From: Petrosia ficiformis
Lineage: Eukaryota > Porifera > Demospongiae > Haplosclerida > Petrosiidae
Length of the DNA: 64,000 bases
Direction: 5' to 3'
NCBI GenBank assembly: GCA_947044365.1
Contig: OX345641.1
Coordinates: 886,960 to 950,959, forward strand
Shown: positions 10,641-24,117 of the stretch, one piece after another
Numbering within the stretch: the stretch's first letter is position 1
Layout of the letters: each line of letters starts with the position of its first letter
Position numbers and translations under genes: made by a program
The notes under the pieces: model-generated
Database searches by the model: none
Seen by the model: the letters and a program-made list of their open reading frames with translations, nothing else
Told to the model about the DNA's origin: nothing

Positions 10641-13600
10641 TAGATGTACCTGATTTCCTTCATGTTGATTGGGTTTGACTAGAAAGAGAAATTGATATTT
10701 TATCCAGTGACATTGTAGTGAGAACTATATAACTTACATCTGCCATCCATTCTGCCTACTGCTATATATAATAATATGAGAGTAGGTGTGTATGTAATTT
10801 GATACTAAGATAAGAATGACGGTGCAGTATATACTAAGACATGTGAAGGTATAACCCAGAGATATCATAACTATACCACACTACTATAATTTACCATACA
10901 AATGTATACTACAATACTATGCATAGTAATATTATAAAGTATTGTACAGTCACATATTAAAAACACTTATTTATCAACCACATCACAAACTGCATAATTA
11001 ATTTATCATTGATGTTCAAATCCAGTGAATGTAATTTGTGAAGTTCATTATGGACAGCTGTATATATGTACATGTAATAAATTATCAGTCAGGCATTGTT
11101 ATACATAGTTAATTATACACATGGGCATGAACACACAAACAATATAATTATATGTATATATAATTATGAATCCTTACTCTTGTTTTTAATTTAAAATACT
11201 TGTCGTAATTATTTATAATTAAGCCAATGAGTTCACAGAAAATTCACCAAAATGCATATAGCAAAATGTGTAAGAAACATATTGCACATTCTGCCTATTA
11301 TATGAGGCCCAGTAATATGAGATTAGGTGTGTATGTAATTAATAATTTTAATACTAAGGTAAGAATGAAGGTGCAGTATATACTACATATAGTTATATAT
11401 AAGTTAATAAGCCAGTAATATCATAACAATACCACACTACTATAACTTACCATGCCATACAAATGTATAGAGATGGCAAATACAATACTATACATGTGTA
11501 TAGTAATACACATGAAGTATACATAGTGAATGTACCACATATTAAAATTTAAAAAAACATGTCTAAGTTGATTTTCTAGAATCATTCAAAATTTGAGCTG
11601 TTACGAAGAAAAAAAAGATATGCGATATATCATAAAAATTATGTTAATTGAGTTTCCAAATGTAGTTGAATTTCCATCATTTAATCTATTGTCAACTCAC
11701 TCAGACATGTGATTGATTATAACAAAACTATACTATATAATACATGTAATATATACAACACTCGCATCTCAACAATGTTTCAATGAGGAAAGTGATCTAT
11801 TATTATATGGTTGGAACTATACGTACATACAGATCATGGTTACCACTTACTCGGCAAAACAAACAGGTCCAATGTAGTTTCTCGTGAAACTAGATGAACA
11901 ATGACAGTAGACATCGAATTTGAAAACTGGAGTCTCATCAATACTCAAAAGCCATATGGAAAATTCCATCAGTACCATTTCAAATTAAATGTCACAAGCA
12001 ATAATTTTAACCTGCAAAAGTCTAACAGGAATGGACAGCCTTGTTATAGCTCAGATTCATTTAAGAAATATATGGCAACGTATTTCAATTCTATGTGGAC
12101 TTTATTAAATGTTAATTCATAGTTTTTATTTTTAATAATTTTCTGGAATTGTAATTCCCTATCTAGAATGTATTCATGCATGTGTTAACAATGTGCTCTG
12201 TGATCTTTTCTGTATGAGTTAAGTTCAGTTTTATTACCTAAATAGCTATTACAATCATTGCATATGTAAACAAACATCTTTAGCACTAACATAAGGTAAG
12301 CCTATAGTAATTGTTAACCCTTTTCTTTCTCTCTCTCCTCAGACATACTAAAATAGTAATAATATGTGCAGTCTTATACCTGAATTCAAGACCATAAACT
12401 CAACCAAAACTTGAGAATATTAGCAACATAATAATATAATTATGTACTACTAGAGTTATGTTATTTATAAGAACTATGACGTGGGTTTGTACAGTGCACA
12501 CTAACACATGCAGAAGCACATGTTTAATTAAGCTAAAATTCTTTAGCATTATGAAGTCAACCCCAGTTATGTCTATATAATATGAACAAGGATGAAATGA
12601 GACTGTACGTACATCAAAATTGAGCATGAGTTATTCCCCATTGCTGAAGCTTACAGTTATACTGTAAGCTTCAGCAATGCGGAAACATTTGTCTCAATTC
12701 ACTTTCTCTCAGTCATCATATGAAAGGCAATTATGTATAAATTTGCCTGTATACTCATATATGTATATATATCATAGTATGCATTACTAATATTAATGTT
12801 AATATAACTGGCTGTCAGGGGTTCACTTGCTGCTATATATGGTAAGTTGGTAACAACATGCTACTCCAATTCTGTACAAACATCTGGAAGCTAAGGTACA
12901 AATGTTATACACATGCATGTCTACAACTGTGTGGAATTGATCTAGCGTGAACAAAAGATTAGTGACAAATACATAATTAGATGTATTAAATTATGTAGTA
13001 GAACTGCATGTATATTTAAGAATTGTATACACTAAAAAAAATTTTCGTAGTGATTCTACAACTGTATTGAGAAGAAAGCTTCTGTTCAAGGATAGAACCC
13101 ACCTCATAGCAATTAATACTAAAGGCAGGTATGTCCGTGGGTAATTATAACTACCCATGGTAACATCAAAGGTTACTATAGTAATCACCCACACACCATA
13201 GTAATTATAATAAAGAATATCATAAATATTACACATTAAATAGTTGTGCCACTGTACTTACCATCAAAAAATGCATTGTCAACTTCTTACACCAACCAAT
13301 ATACTTACAAGGATACCATAACTCGATCAAAAATTAATGATTATATTTAATGTTTATATTTAATGTTTGCTATTAATATTGCAATTGGCCATTTGTATAG
13401 GAAGCCAATTTAGCACCAAAAAGAGCATCGATCATAGGTATGTAAGTAATTTAGTTGTACATGTATCTTAAGTCTACTTTTTATTGTGTGAACTAATTTT
13501 AGTTACCATTGTAATGATTACTAAAATTAGTATACGCTAAAAATTTTTTTATTTCATGATCATTTTATTAGACGTGACTCTGAAATTTGTTAAAATTAAT

Positions 13601-14135
13601 GCAAGCCAAATCTGAGCATTTAAAAATCATGGATACAATTAATAATAGCCATGTACAAATAGCAGTATACAATGTGTATATAATTTCAAAACAATCCCTT
13701 TCCTCATCCATAACAGAAAAGCACTCTCTACAGGACAATATCTGTATAATAATTATAATTATTGTTATAATCATAACATTCTATAACAATAATAATAATA
13801 ATAATAATAATAATATAATAAAGAACAATTAATTACTGTATTCGTAATATTATACAATAATACAATAATAGTTATATCAACTAATATTATAAGTTAGGAC
13901 AAAAATTTTGGCAAGCCAGCTCCATCCTCCATTACAGTTGCCCTTCTCCACTTTACTCGACTACCTCTCAAACATAAATTTGTTGCACAGATTGTAGCAA
14001 ATAACAATTTAATATCACATCATAATTAAAGAATTATGCATATATAAAGTCATTGAAAATTATAATACATAATTATATAAAAGGAAACAGTTTTCTACAA
14101 AACTAAAGTACTACACAGTAAAAGAGTTACAGCTT
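10641..14135. other. Spacer between Y1 and X1
   Basis: No supported gene. It contains two related blocks beginning near 10745 and 11289 (CATTCTGCCTA, then GGTGTGTATGTAATT), a 37-bp perfect palindrome near 12643-12680 and an AAT tract near 13785-13815. Parts of 11.2-12.7 kb are paralogous to 21.85-22.9 kb upstream of Y1, so the spacers descend from one ancestor. Confidence 0.5.
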
Positions 14136-14415
14136 CTATAACTTTCTCTTGTTTTGATTCTCCTCAGTCCCCTCCTCCTCCTCCTCCTCCTCTAGTTCAC
14201 GTTGTTCTCTTTTTCTCTTTACTACAAGAAAATATAAATACAGTGATGTTTAGGAGTTAACTATAATATATATATAAATAATGGAGATAATATTGACTAT
14301 AATATTATTAATAATTATTATTATAGATGTACATAGAGATAATGATCATAACAAGAGAGCTGACTCATACCTGTGAACGGTTTATGAAGTAACATATTAT
14401 TAGTAAAAAACAGAT
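14136..14415 (-). CDS. Y1 alternative 3' exons (14371-14415 and 14136-14221)
   Basis: The first exon has a strong acceptor (CTTTCCACAG) and donor (GTATGAG), is 45 nt and phase 1-1. The second has acceptor TTCTTGTAG and encodes a basic start (KRKRE), seven consecutive Glu, and a basic end (KRKL) before TAG. Together they make a charged C-terminal tail. To attach them to Y1, the Death exon would have to use a weak internal phase-1 donor or be skipped. Confidence 0.45.
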
Positions 14416-14568
14416 CTGTGGAAAGAACATAATTATGAGCAACATGCATGTAATGATGATCATTTATCCACATGGGTTCAGATTAGGCTAGACTGTGAGA
14501 ATTAATACAATAGTAATCTAATCTGTTATATCATTCTCTTCTAGGGTCTTTATAGAGTTTTCATAAGG

Positions 14569-14756
14569 AGACCAAAACATACTTCAACCCAAAGCTGCGG
14601 GCTGAGGCTATCCAGATCTATACCCTGCTGTCAATTCATGGCGACGGTAACAAAAGGGGAACCTTGCAGCTTCCCGGCTCAGTTGCTGGGACTGAGAGGG
14701 ACGGGAAGCTGCAAGGTGCCTTTGCACCCTGTTGGGCACTTCTATGAGACCAAAAT
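14569..14756. repeat. GC-rich insertion with a long stem, downstream of the Y1 Death exon
   Basis: Flanked by a direct repeat GAGACCAAAA[CT]A, as expected for a target duplication. Inside, CCTTGCAGCTTCCC (14662-14675) pairs with GGGAAGCTGCAAGG (14703-14716). Copy at about 42468-42655. SINE-like or structured element; family unknown. Confidence 0.45.
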
Positions 14757-14983
14757 ACTACACCTATACCTAACCTCCCTATGATTGCTAGCCACAGGAT
14801 TGATCTATTTCACCATTCTTGTGCTATGATCACATAGCGCATTGCATACATAATTAAGGCTGATGTGTCATTCCAGGGGGCTTGATCAATTAATGGCCAT
14901 GGCATGAAGAAAAGTATTTGTATTTGATTGGTTTCCTGTATAAAACCAAATAGCAAGCATTTAAAGGTAGCATTTGTTCAAAA

Positions 14984-15318
14984 TTACCATGCTTCACAAT
15001 TGTGCACATGGTTTTCACAAATTGGGTCATTTATGGTACTTGAATATAATTTAGAACCTCGAATTTCCTCTGCTGCTCTCCGAGCATCAATGTCATCTAA
15101 AGCCTCTACAAGGTTGGCCCATGTTGGTTCTATCGAACCATTCCTCTGTATCCAGACCCGTAATATATAAAATAAAATAATATCTTCATCTCCTCTGTAT
15201 ACTGTCTCAATATAATTCAAATCACTGGAACTAATTCCTAAAAATAGACCAAATTCCTTCCATTGTGTTGCAATATGATGTTTCCTCATTTTGTCAATAA
15301 TCACTCTAAGGTCATCAA
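14984..15318 (-). CDS. Y1 C-terminal Death-domain exon
   Basis: Acceptor at 15319-15320 (TTGTATAG). The exon encodes about 110 residues ending in CEAW and a stop. Death-fold features: W-K-E-F-G-L-F-L-G-I, then L-F-Y-I-L-R-V-W-I, then P-T-W-A-N-L-V-E-A-L and R-R-A-A-E-E-I. It directly follows the COR exon and the mini-exon, the order seen in DAPK-like proteins. A weak phase-1 donor after E-E-I-R could join the alternative 3' exons instead. Confidence 0.82.
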
Positions 15319-18300
15319 CTATACAAAAGAAAGTAATAGAATTTATAATTTTGTAAAGCACATAATATTATGGTATTATCAGTCTATATGACTCACATTC
15401 TATTAAATCATGCATCATTTGCTGTGGCCTTTGTATTAATCCCTGTGAACCACCTGCAATAACATTTTAATATTTTCGTAATGTCATCATTACATGTGTA
15501 GCATAACTTATCAGTCAAAAAGACATACATGTAAATAATTTACTAGTTATTATCTACAGAATTAATAACACAATTTATATTCTCATAATCATGTACATAC
15601 TATATATAACATAGAGTATTAGCAGTTAACTAAATTCCATGCTCTATTGATTATTACACTTAATAATAATGTCATGTAGTATTATTATATTATCATCCCA
15701 CATGACTCCCTACATGAAAATGCTGTCCATGCACTGGCCATCATGTAATATTATAATAAAGTATATTACTTTAACACAGTATAATCACGTACATATACTA
15801 TATACAACATGGAATAGTATTACCAGTTAATATGACTTAGTAAATTCCATGATCTATTGAATATTACACTTTAATAATAATTAGTGCTGGGTATCGGTAG
15901 AAAACTAGAAATATCAATTATTAGTATACCCAATATTGATTGATTATTAATACTATCGGAGGAAGTAATTAATTAATTACTTGACAGGAAAGACCTCCCA
16001 CTAATTAGCATGAAAATAGTTAATTCAAATACAGGATGTTTTTTTTTGGGAACCACATCAAATGACTATTAGTACTTATGCACATGTGCAAATTGATATC
16101 TGGTCGCGATATCAATATTGCTAAATCCACTATATTGATAATGATTATTGATATTTTGATTATTGAGTCCCAGCACTAATAATAATGTCATGTAGTGTTA
16201 TATTATCATTTAACTATATGAACATGTTTCCCATGAACTGGGCATCTTGTAATTACTGCATTGACTAACCAGATATACTGCATGTAGCTATCTGAAGTTC
16301 AAAATGTACTGGTTCACTAAGGTCTGCAAACCAACACTCTTCCAACTGGGATATAGGGTAAAATGTATTTGTATTAGAGCACATTAAAATTGTCCGTCGA
16401 TGATTCGGTGTGCTTGGGTGATCTCGTTTGTATCGATTTGATTGACACAAAGAGCAGAGAAATCCATATTTTATAGACAATCTTTCTGTGTCATATTTTA
16501 GGTTTGATTGTGCAGTTACTGTAGCTCGTTCGACAACATCACGAATTGCTGGGCAGTCGTTACGATCACCATGATAGTAGAGCTCAAACCACTTATGATT
16601 ATCCACTAGTAGTAGTAACCCACCTAAGGTATCACATTTCAATCGTACTGCATTACGTAGCTGATGTGGAAAATCATCTGTGGGCTTAGGAAGAACAAAG
16701 CGATGATCGTTACTATGTGTGAGTATAGCAGCAACTGTAGCAGGAAACAAACCCAATGGAATAGGTGCAATTTCATCGTGGATACTTTTTTTCTCCCACA
16801 TGATGACAAATGGATCAGCATCACCTTCACGTAAGAAAGAACGTTTCTGTTTTTCTGTGAGAGAAATAATAGGAAGCACACATGGGATAAAGTAAGTGGT
16901 ATCATTGATGGGAGTAATGACAAGGAGATGTTTGAGGAGCTGTATATAGTGGTCGATTGTGAAATATTCAGAGTTGAAAGCAAATGGTGATAAGCGCTTA
17001 AGAAGATCTTTAGAAAATATACCATTCTGTTGAAGTTGTGTGGCTTCCTGTTTTGTCAGATAAGTGCCGAAAACTTCTGATATTTTTACAAAGCCAGCGC
17101 TAACTAGCTTTGACAACAGATCAATGAGAGGTTGAGGGTTGACAAATATAACTTTAGGAAGGAATAGTGGAAAGTAAAAGATGACAGAAACGAAATGAAG
17201 AAACTGTAAAGCCACACGTACATCATCCTCAGACATGCCCAAACTTTTTCCTATTTTATAGCAGTCCTCAAGAAGTATAATATCCTGCTTCCTCTCTTCT
17301 GACAGCTTATGTATCTCGAGCTCAAAGGCAAAAAATCGTTTTGGCATCTTCACATTTAAGCCAGGTGTCGTGGCTATTGCTCTTCGAAGGTGAGATGCTT
17401 TCTTCTCTCTCTCCTCTCCCATTGGCATCTGAGTGTTTACATCAAATATTACATCATTGTCATTGCTAATAATCACTTCACTATATTCTTTAAGAGCCTG
17501 CCCCAGGATTTCATTCTTTCTTTTTGGAGTTTCACGACACTTTCGTGCCTTGTCAGAGTATGTACCTAATATTAGGAAATGTGAATCAGGAGGTGCGTCA
17601 ATTATTCCATGAATGGGAATTGGAGTGACAAATGATAAAGAACGCAGGAACAACTCCACTAGTTCCTGGTTTGTGAATTGAAGGGTTTGGGGAAGGCAAA
17701 CATCTTTACCATTTACAGAATACTTAAATTTCGGTCGATTTTTCAGTTCCTGGGAGAGTCTAAGGGCGATTAAATTAATAGAACCACTCTGTACAAACAA
17801 AGGGAGGAGATCAAGGAAGGCTGGTTGACCACCAGAATCTACAGAGTAAATCCAGTGAGCTCCAAAAAGAGGGAGTAATTTGTTAGTTGATTGTTGTTTA
17901 GAGGAAACAACACTAGTTGACTGTAGCTGCAGAGCGGAAACATCACTACTGGACTGTGGACCACTACTGGGCTGTGTAGTAGAAACATCACTACTGGGCT
18001 GTGTAGTAGAAACATCACTACTGGGCTGTGGAGTAGAAACATGTGTGGTTGCTTCAAGCTTCGTCCTTTCTACAAATTGTTCAAAGGTCTTAACATGATC
18101 TGCTCGTATCCAACGCTCTGGAATTCTATCGTTTTCTACAGAAATCCTGACAGCAGTAACTGCAGCACGAGCAATATCAGTACTGTTATATTTAGGCGGT
18201 GGAGGTTCTCCTAGTAGCAAATGAAGACTGGAGGTTTTACCAGTTTTAGGAGCACCATGAATATTCATCTTTGTAATGTGCAGATCCACAAATCCTTCAC

Positions 18301-21300
18301 TAATCCATTGTTCAAGAACTATAAGAAACAAAATATTAAATTATAATTACTTTATATTATAGTATTATAATAAATATAAACTTCTCAGCTCTTACAGGAA
18401 TAAAAAAATAGGAGAAGAGAACAAGGTTCTTTGAGGAGGTATTCATGTGACCATGCAATAGCAGAATACTCTCAAATGTATAGGATCATCTTATAGCACG
18501 TCCCTCTGAACAGTGCAGGACAAGGAAGTCACATATGGTCATATATTGAAGGTGGAAATAACTACAGTATATAGAAGTTTACCTCGATTACATTTAAAAG
18601 GTTTTCATACAGCTTAGCAGTGCTTGACAACATTTTTTTAATGTTCACAATAACACACTAATAAATAACCTTCTGGTGTCAAGACCACTTCAGCAATTCT
18701 ATGAACAGTCACTATGTTGGGAGGCTGGGCTCCTTTCAGAGTTATGTCCATGTCCAAAGGAAGTGGAGCATTGAGTTCACTTGAAACTGTTATTTCAAAA
18801 CAGCAGATTTTTCCAAGGAGAACCTCAGTCTGTAGTAGCTGTAAGAAATTAATATGCTATATAATATGCTATGTTATATGTGGCCATTTGGTACAGGAAG
18901 CCAATGATCACATTGGCTTCCTGTACCAAATGTTCTGGGAATGCAATTTAAATTACAGAAGTAAGTATTATTAATTAGTAGTTAGAGTGGGTGTGGCCAT
19001 TCAAATCACTGCCAGAATGTGCAACAGAGTGTTTACTGAGAAGGTTGTGGTAATGATGTGGTATCTAGGCACCTATATAAAGGTGTCGGGTCTCCTTTAT
19101 TGGAAGTTCCAATGTATAATATTATGAGACATATATATTTTACCTGAGTTGGAGTAGGGTACTCCACTGACCAGTCTGGTAACCAGCTGTTAGCAGGTAG
19201 TTGAAGAGTAAGAGTATTCTCTATTAATTTTGTTTTCAATTTCTGTCCAGGTACACAACCACCAAACTGCCTCATCGTGTTCTGCAGAATGAATTACAGA
19301 TATATATATTACAAACTAACAAACATGATTTTTTAAATTGTATTCCTCATCTTAAAGTTGCTTTTACAACAAATTCAACAGAATTTATATGTAAAGTATT
19401 TGATACTACATGATGTATGAATATACCTCAAGTAGGTCTGGCTTTATCACAGCAATAATGACAATCCATTTGTTTTTAATCATAGTAGGCTTATAAAACA
19501 CATGACACACTGCATCTACACATATGAAAATAAGAATTAATAACCTTCATAAAATACTATTTCATCACATTTACCAGTTAGTGGTGGAATATCGTTTAAC
19601 ACGAGGGCTGGGACGAAGGTTGCTACTTGATCACATTCACCAGTTAGTGGTGGAATATCGGTTAACACAGAACTGTTACTAACATAATCATCTGCTGCAG
19701 GAAAATAGATCAATAACTAACTTGAAGTATTATAATACTACATACATGTATCATTGTTTTAATGTGTATAAATACATACGTAATTATATGAAAATGATAA
19801 TATATTCACACATAAATAATCACTTTTAGTAGTGGTAACAGCTAATGGTTGATTCTCGGTGATTATAGGACTCTTAATATCTGTAGCAGGAATATAAATG
19901 AATATGACAGTATTTAATACATAAATTATATCTATATATGTTTTTATGTACGCATGTATATATTAGGACTTGGATAAAGGTTATAAAAACAGATTTCGAG
20001 CTTTGTCAGCAAAACATGATTTGGAAATTCACACGTGCTTTTGCTCTTACATTGATTGGCTATAGAAAGCCTCAAAAACTAGATTATTGCTTTATAACGA
20101 GAACTAGTCTTGTTTCTGTTGCTGTACCTACTCAGATTTAGCATTGTTGAACTGAGCAATCAGCAAGTAATACATCTCAATATTTCTGGAACAGGGCCAC
20201 AATGTTCATCACATGTGCAAACATTAAATAGCAAGACATATTAATATACAATGGCTATATACCAGACCCTCCTTTCTCATAGATTGGGAGGGGGCTGGGT
20301 ACGTGAGGCTAATCTATGTCCTTATTTTGTACTTTCATTCCTTACCATTTGATGTTTGTTGTGTCACACCATCAGTTACATCTTTTGAAATATCATCTTG
20401 AATGATAGGAGCAGAGTCTGGACATTTAAACAAATGATGTAAAATATAGGAATTTCAGGCTTTACAAACAAAATAAATGTTGGTCTATTCTTCATTCTGG
20501 TGAAATATCATTTATTGTTTCAGGTACGCAATTGTATAGTAGGTCTATAATAACAGTACTTGTGTAACTCTGTTCAAGCAACACTTTGCAGGCTAAAAGA
20601 ACACATTAAACTTCTTCAAATGAGTTCGCATTTAGAATATTCCAATATTTATTTCATTGTCTTGTATACAGTTTGCTATCTTTGATACAATGGTCTTCAA
20701 TTGATAATATAGTTCCTACCTGACAAGTGGAGTTCTTTGTCTGCAGCTAATATTTCAGCCAGATCAAAGTTCTGTAGCTCCCTCACAGCAGTTACGAGAG
20801 TGCCTAGAGTAGCTGGTTTCCCATTTCCTTTTACCCATAGTTTCAGGAGTTCAATCATCATGTACTCGCTCCATCCACTCCTGTCATCAATCTCAATCTG
20901 AGATACAGTCAGCCCCAAATTTAATCCCAAACTACGCCAGTGAGTTGCATTGATCCCCTTTACTAGACTAAGTAGTTTTTGAAGTGGAACTGAAACTGAA
21001 TTGGACTACTATTAATACACTTGTACACTAAAATAAGTCTATCATACCTGACTGATTTAGTGGAGTATATTTGGTCTCAATTGTATCAGCTATCACTTGT
21101 TCACCACCACGTCTCAAAGCTTTAACTAATATTCTCCATGTACGCTGTTGGGAGGGTTGCTGTAGCCACAGAGAGAACACCTGTTGAAGACATTCATTTG
21201 GGGCTTCGTGGGGCTGTCTACAAACAGCCTGAATATCTGCATTGTAATTCAAACTAAGAGTGATTCCAAAGTCCTTTGCTTGATATTGTATCTCTTTTAG

Positions 21301-21403
21301 CTTGTATAACAGAAGACCAACATGATCAATTGTAACTAAACGAAGAGAAGATCATTTCACATAACAGATTTTATTACTCAAACTCACAAGTTTTGTCAGT
21401 CAT
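14984..21403 (-). CDS. Gene Y1: Death-Death-UPA-ROC-COR-Death protein
   Basis: Twelve exons: 21388-21403 (start, MTDKT), 21048-21335 (Death), 20720-20989 (Death), linkers 20346-20417, 19824-19880 and 19575-19694, UPA-like 19427-19515, 19144-19281 and 18670-18838, ROC-COR 16270-18318, mini-exon 15397-15453, and terminal Death exon 14984-15318 ending in a stop. They sum to 3,660 nt, a complete frame for 1,219 residues. Approximate residues: Death 6-101 and 102-191, UPA 275-406, ROC with P-loop near 428-435 and DSGGQP near 567-572, COR to about 1089, Death 1109-1219. ROC-COR-Death is the C-terminal order of DAPK1; UPA next to death folds recalls PIDD1 and UNC5. No LRR, ankyrin or kinase part is seen. 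Expected to be a cytosolic GTPase-gated death-fold scaffold (inference). Alternative 3' exons lie at 14371-14415 and 14136-14221. The same gene recurs as Y2. Confidence 0.8.
15397..15453 (-). CDS. Y1 COR-Death linker mini-exon
   Basis: 57 nt, phase 1-1, acceptor TTATTGCAG, donor GTGAGTC. Encodes a Gln-rich helix-like linker (R-P-Q-Q-M-M-H-D-L-I). It is the only intact member of the mini-exon family in Y1; a relative at 15705-15740 has lost its donor (GTGAGT became GGGAGT). Confidence 0.6.
15881..16179. mobile_element. MITE with TTAGTGCTGGG ends in Y1 COR-Death intron
   Basis: Terminal inverted repeats TTAGTGCTGGG and CCCAGCACTAA, 299 bp, inside the mini-exon intron between TAATAA-rich flanks. 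Copy at 43785-44083; broken relatives at about 25195 and 25880-26432 in X2. Confidence 0.6.
16270..18318 (-). CDS. Y1 ROC-COR exon
   Basis: A single 2,049-nt exon with entry and exit in phase 1. The ROC part shows the P-loop GAPKTGKTS, DSGGQP (G3) and LGTYSDK (G4-like). The COR-like half contains long aliphatic stretches such as the one around LHFVSVIFYF, as expected for the ROCO dimerisation module. The open frame runs past both splice sites: the apparent MFLI start upstream lies in the intron (acceptor TTTCTTATAG), and the apparent stop at 16265 lies beyond the donor GTTAGT. Confidence 0.85.
18885..18932. mobile_element. 48-bp perfect palindromic MITE, TTGGTACAGGAAGCCAAT family
   Basis: 22-bp arms around a 4-bp loop (ATCA), in a Y1 intron between UPA exons. 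Copies at 29920-29967 (X2) and 46789-46836 (Y2); a looser version with a long loop at 1729-1795 (X1). Confidence 0.65.
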
Positions 21404-21775
21404 TATAGAGATTGAGTATACGCCTCTTTGTTTTTAGCTTAGTAAGCAGGGCGTGCCACTGGACTAAAGGCGCGCCTTAATTTTGTCATTATGGTGCCTG
21501 TGCATGTTAAGGGCTGGCCCGCGCGTAGTGACCTTTAACATTCGAATCATAGTGAAAATTAGTAGTACTGATTTTAATACTGTTAGCTAATTGTGGTCCA
21601 TAATACTATTGTACATAATATATAATAATTATTATAATTATACACAAAAATTATACTGTGTTCATTTCATGTAGCAGGTGGCTATAAAATAATGGTAGTT
21701 TCTGCATGTAACATGTACAGTTCACATTGTAACAAAACTACACATCATCCTCATATATATATATATATATATATA

Positions 21776-21826
<51 letters not shown>

Positions 21827-23097
21827 CTATAACTGAAGCAGTTTATTTTAGGCTTGGATTGGTGAAATTTTGTCGAGCTTCTGCCCACTATATGAGAGTC
21901 AGTAACAGGAGAGTATATAGGTGTGTAATTTTAATACTAAAGATAAGAATGAAGGTGCAATTGACCACCAGTTGATTTGCAATTGTTAATTTTATTGTTA
22001 ACCAACCTAGCAATGTAGTGCACTACCACTTACATAATACCAGGCCATACTGCAAAACAAACAGGTTCAAATTTCAATATAATTTATGATTTCCGGATGA
22101 ACGATGAAAGTGGCATATATAGACACATTGATTGAATTTGAAAACAACAGTCTCATATATGTACAATGTCAACAATGACTATAGTAATGAATGCTTTCCT
22201 TATCACTGTACGTGGCTTTTCAATTGAATCAGTTTTATAACATATAAATACTCTAAAGCTACATAGTTATGACAAACACAGAATAAAATAAAAATGTTAC
22301 AAGCAACAATTTTAATCAACACAGATCAAACAGGAATGAATGGCCTCTTGTTTTTTTATACTCTGGGTTCGTTAGGAAGGAGGAATTATTAGTATTTTAG
22401 TTGTTTTATAGGTTTTTGGAATCATAATTGAAATGTATTCATGCATGTGTTAACAATGTGTTCTGTATTCTTTTCTGTTCGAGTTAAGTTCAGCTTAATT
22501 CAATTTTTGCATGTATGTGCATGTTTACAAACATCTGTTATGGTAATTGTTAATCCTTTCTTTCTCTTTTTCCTCAGACCTACTTAAATAACTATAATAC
22601 CTCCCATTCCTGTACCTGAATCCAAGACCACTAGTTCAATCAAAATCATGCAGAGAATCTTAGCAACATAATGCATTACTCCAGAGTAATGAGCTATAAT
22701 GTGGTTTTGTATACATACTAACACTGTAACACATCACAGGCACAAATTTAAGCTGACGAAATTCTTTAGTGTTAAGAAGTCAACCCAGTTGTGTCCAATA
22801 TGAAGATGGATTAATGAGGATGAGATAGCTACATCAAAATTGATGAAATCATTGAGCACAAGTTATCCACAACTACAAGTTTCAATGGTGGGTGGGGAAA
22901 CACTTGCTTCACCGGTGGAATGTTTCTTCTAATGTGATAAATTGCATACTGTCTATGAATCCACTTACGTACGTAGCTACATAGTGGATTCATAGACCTT
23001 ATATATGTGATCACCAGGTTAGGAATAACAAAAACAAAATATCTCTATCTAATTTGATATACAAGTAAATTATCATCACATCATACATAACATGAAT
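21404..23097. other. Region upstream of Y1
   Basis: Presumed promoter side of Y1. It has a GC-rich patch (21450-21530), an AT dinucleotide tract (21757-21824), spacer text shared with 11.2-12.7 kb, and a palindrome at about 22952-22999 (GTCTATGAATCCACT and inverse). No confident coding exon. Confidence 0.45.
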
Positions 23098-23243
23098 CTA
23101 TCTGTTATATAACACTCCAATAATAATAGCAATTATGATCACAAGAAGAAATGTCAGCATACTCTTTGATAACTTGCTACATACTCTTTGATAACTTGCT
23201 GTTTTTGACTGATCATTGTGATGTACAAGTGATCTTTGATTAT
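23098..23243 (-). pseudogene. Orphan copy of the Z tail-anchor exon downstream of X2
   Basis: Same exon as 51002-51147, carried into the left duplicate because the breakpoint lies inside Z. Here it has no CARD exon upstream; the nearest same-strand coding exon is the X2 terminal Death exon at 24273-24607. It is either dead or a new optional 3' exon of X2. Confidence 0.55.
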
Positions 23244-24117
23244 CTATCATTAAGGAAGAATAATTATAATAATTAACTTTCAATTGAAATGTGAATACTG
23301 TTAGCTGCCTGGCAGCAAAGCTAACTGCACATTAAAATATGAAAGTTCAATTCTTCAGAACCACAAAGACACAACAATAATAATCCAGGTAATTAGATAA
23401 TCATGTCTCAATTTATCTCTTGATTCTATTATATATGTATGTATGTAATATATAAGCATCCAGTCTGATTAGTATTACTTTACTCTCCATACTGAAATTT
23501 TGTATTAGATATTACTTCATTGTGTTAATTTATTATTTTTCATTATCACTTGAAGCAGCTGGCCTCTGATAACGTGGATTAAATCCATCTTCATCACTGT
23601 TGTAACTGCATCTCATCGCTACTGGCCTGTAAGACTATATCTACATGTATAATTAGATTACATTAAAAATTATTGGGGCAATTCTGAGCAAGCCCCACTG
23701 ACTCTAACCAGGTCTATGAATGCTCTATGATCTTGAATACAACTTCGATAGACAGTTACCATATTCTCCAGTGTCTATTCTGTATTAATTTTATGTTAAA
23801 TAGAAAACTAATTTCAAATTCTTGTGTGCTCAGGCTTGCTTATATATAATTATGTATAGCTTAAACAGTCAACAGTTAAAATTATCATGATGATCTAATA
23901 ATTATATGTAATACATATATAAGCCTTTTCTTTTTTGTGGTCAATGAATTTTGTGTACCCTTCAATGCTACAAACATATTCTATGTTCATAGAGATTTAG
24001 TTTTTTTTTCTTTATGCCAGACAAACATGTGAACCATTAATGTAAATAGAGTGTATCATATTATATGTGACCCAATTTGAGAAAATTACACATAAACATT
24101 TTAAACACTTATACCTA

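Larger units (their letters stand above)
1..23948. repeat. Tandem duplication, left copy (X1 to Z fragment)
   Basis: Matches 28341-51850 in the same order and orientation. It continues off the left edge, since position 1 pairs with 28341. The right end is sharp: after a shared TTTGTGGTCAAT the two copies part at 23949 and 51850. Identity is near complete over about 3.0-5.9 kb and 9.6-23.9 kb, and lower over about 1-3 kb and 5.95-9.55 kb. Confidence 0.92.

Noticed and set aside
11901..12122. 73-codon plus-strand ORF conserved in both copies
   Set aside because: The conservation only reflects the recent duplication; no domain, no splice context, and it lies in paralogous spacer.
15705..15740. 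Another Y1 mini-exon
   Set aside because: The donor is GGGAGT instead of GTGAGT and the acceptor is poor; a decayed copy.
23533..23626. Open terminal-exon-like frame beginning PVAM (copy at 51437-51530)
   Set aside because: Needs phase-2 entry, which no neighbouring exon supplies; kept only as a doubtful alternative.
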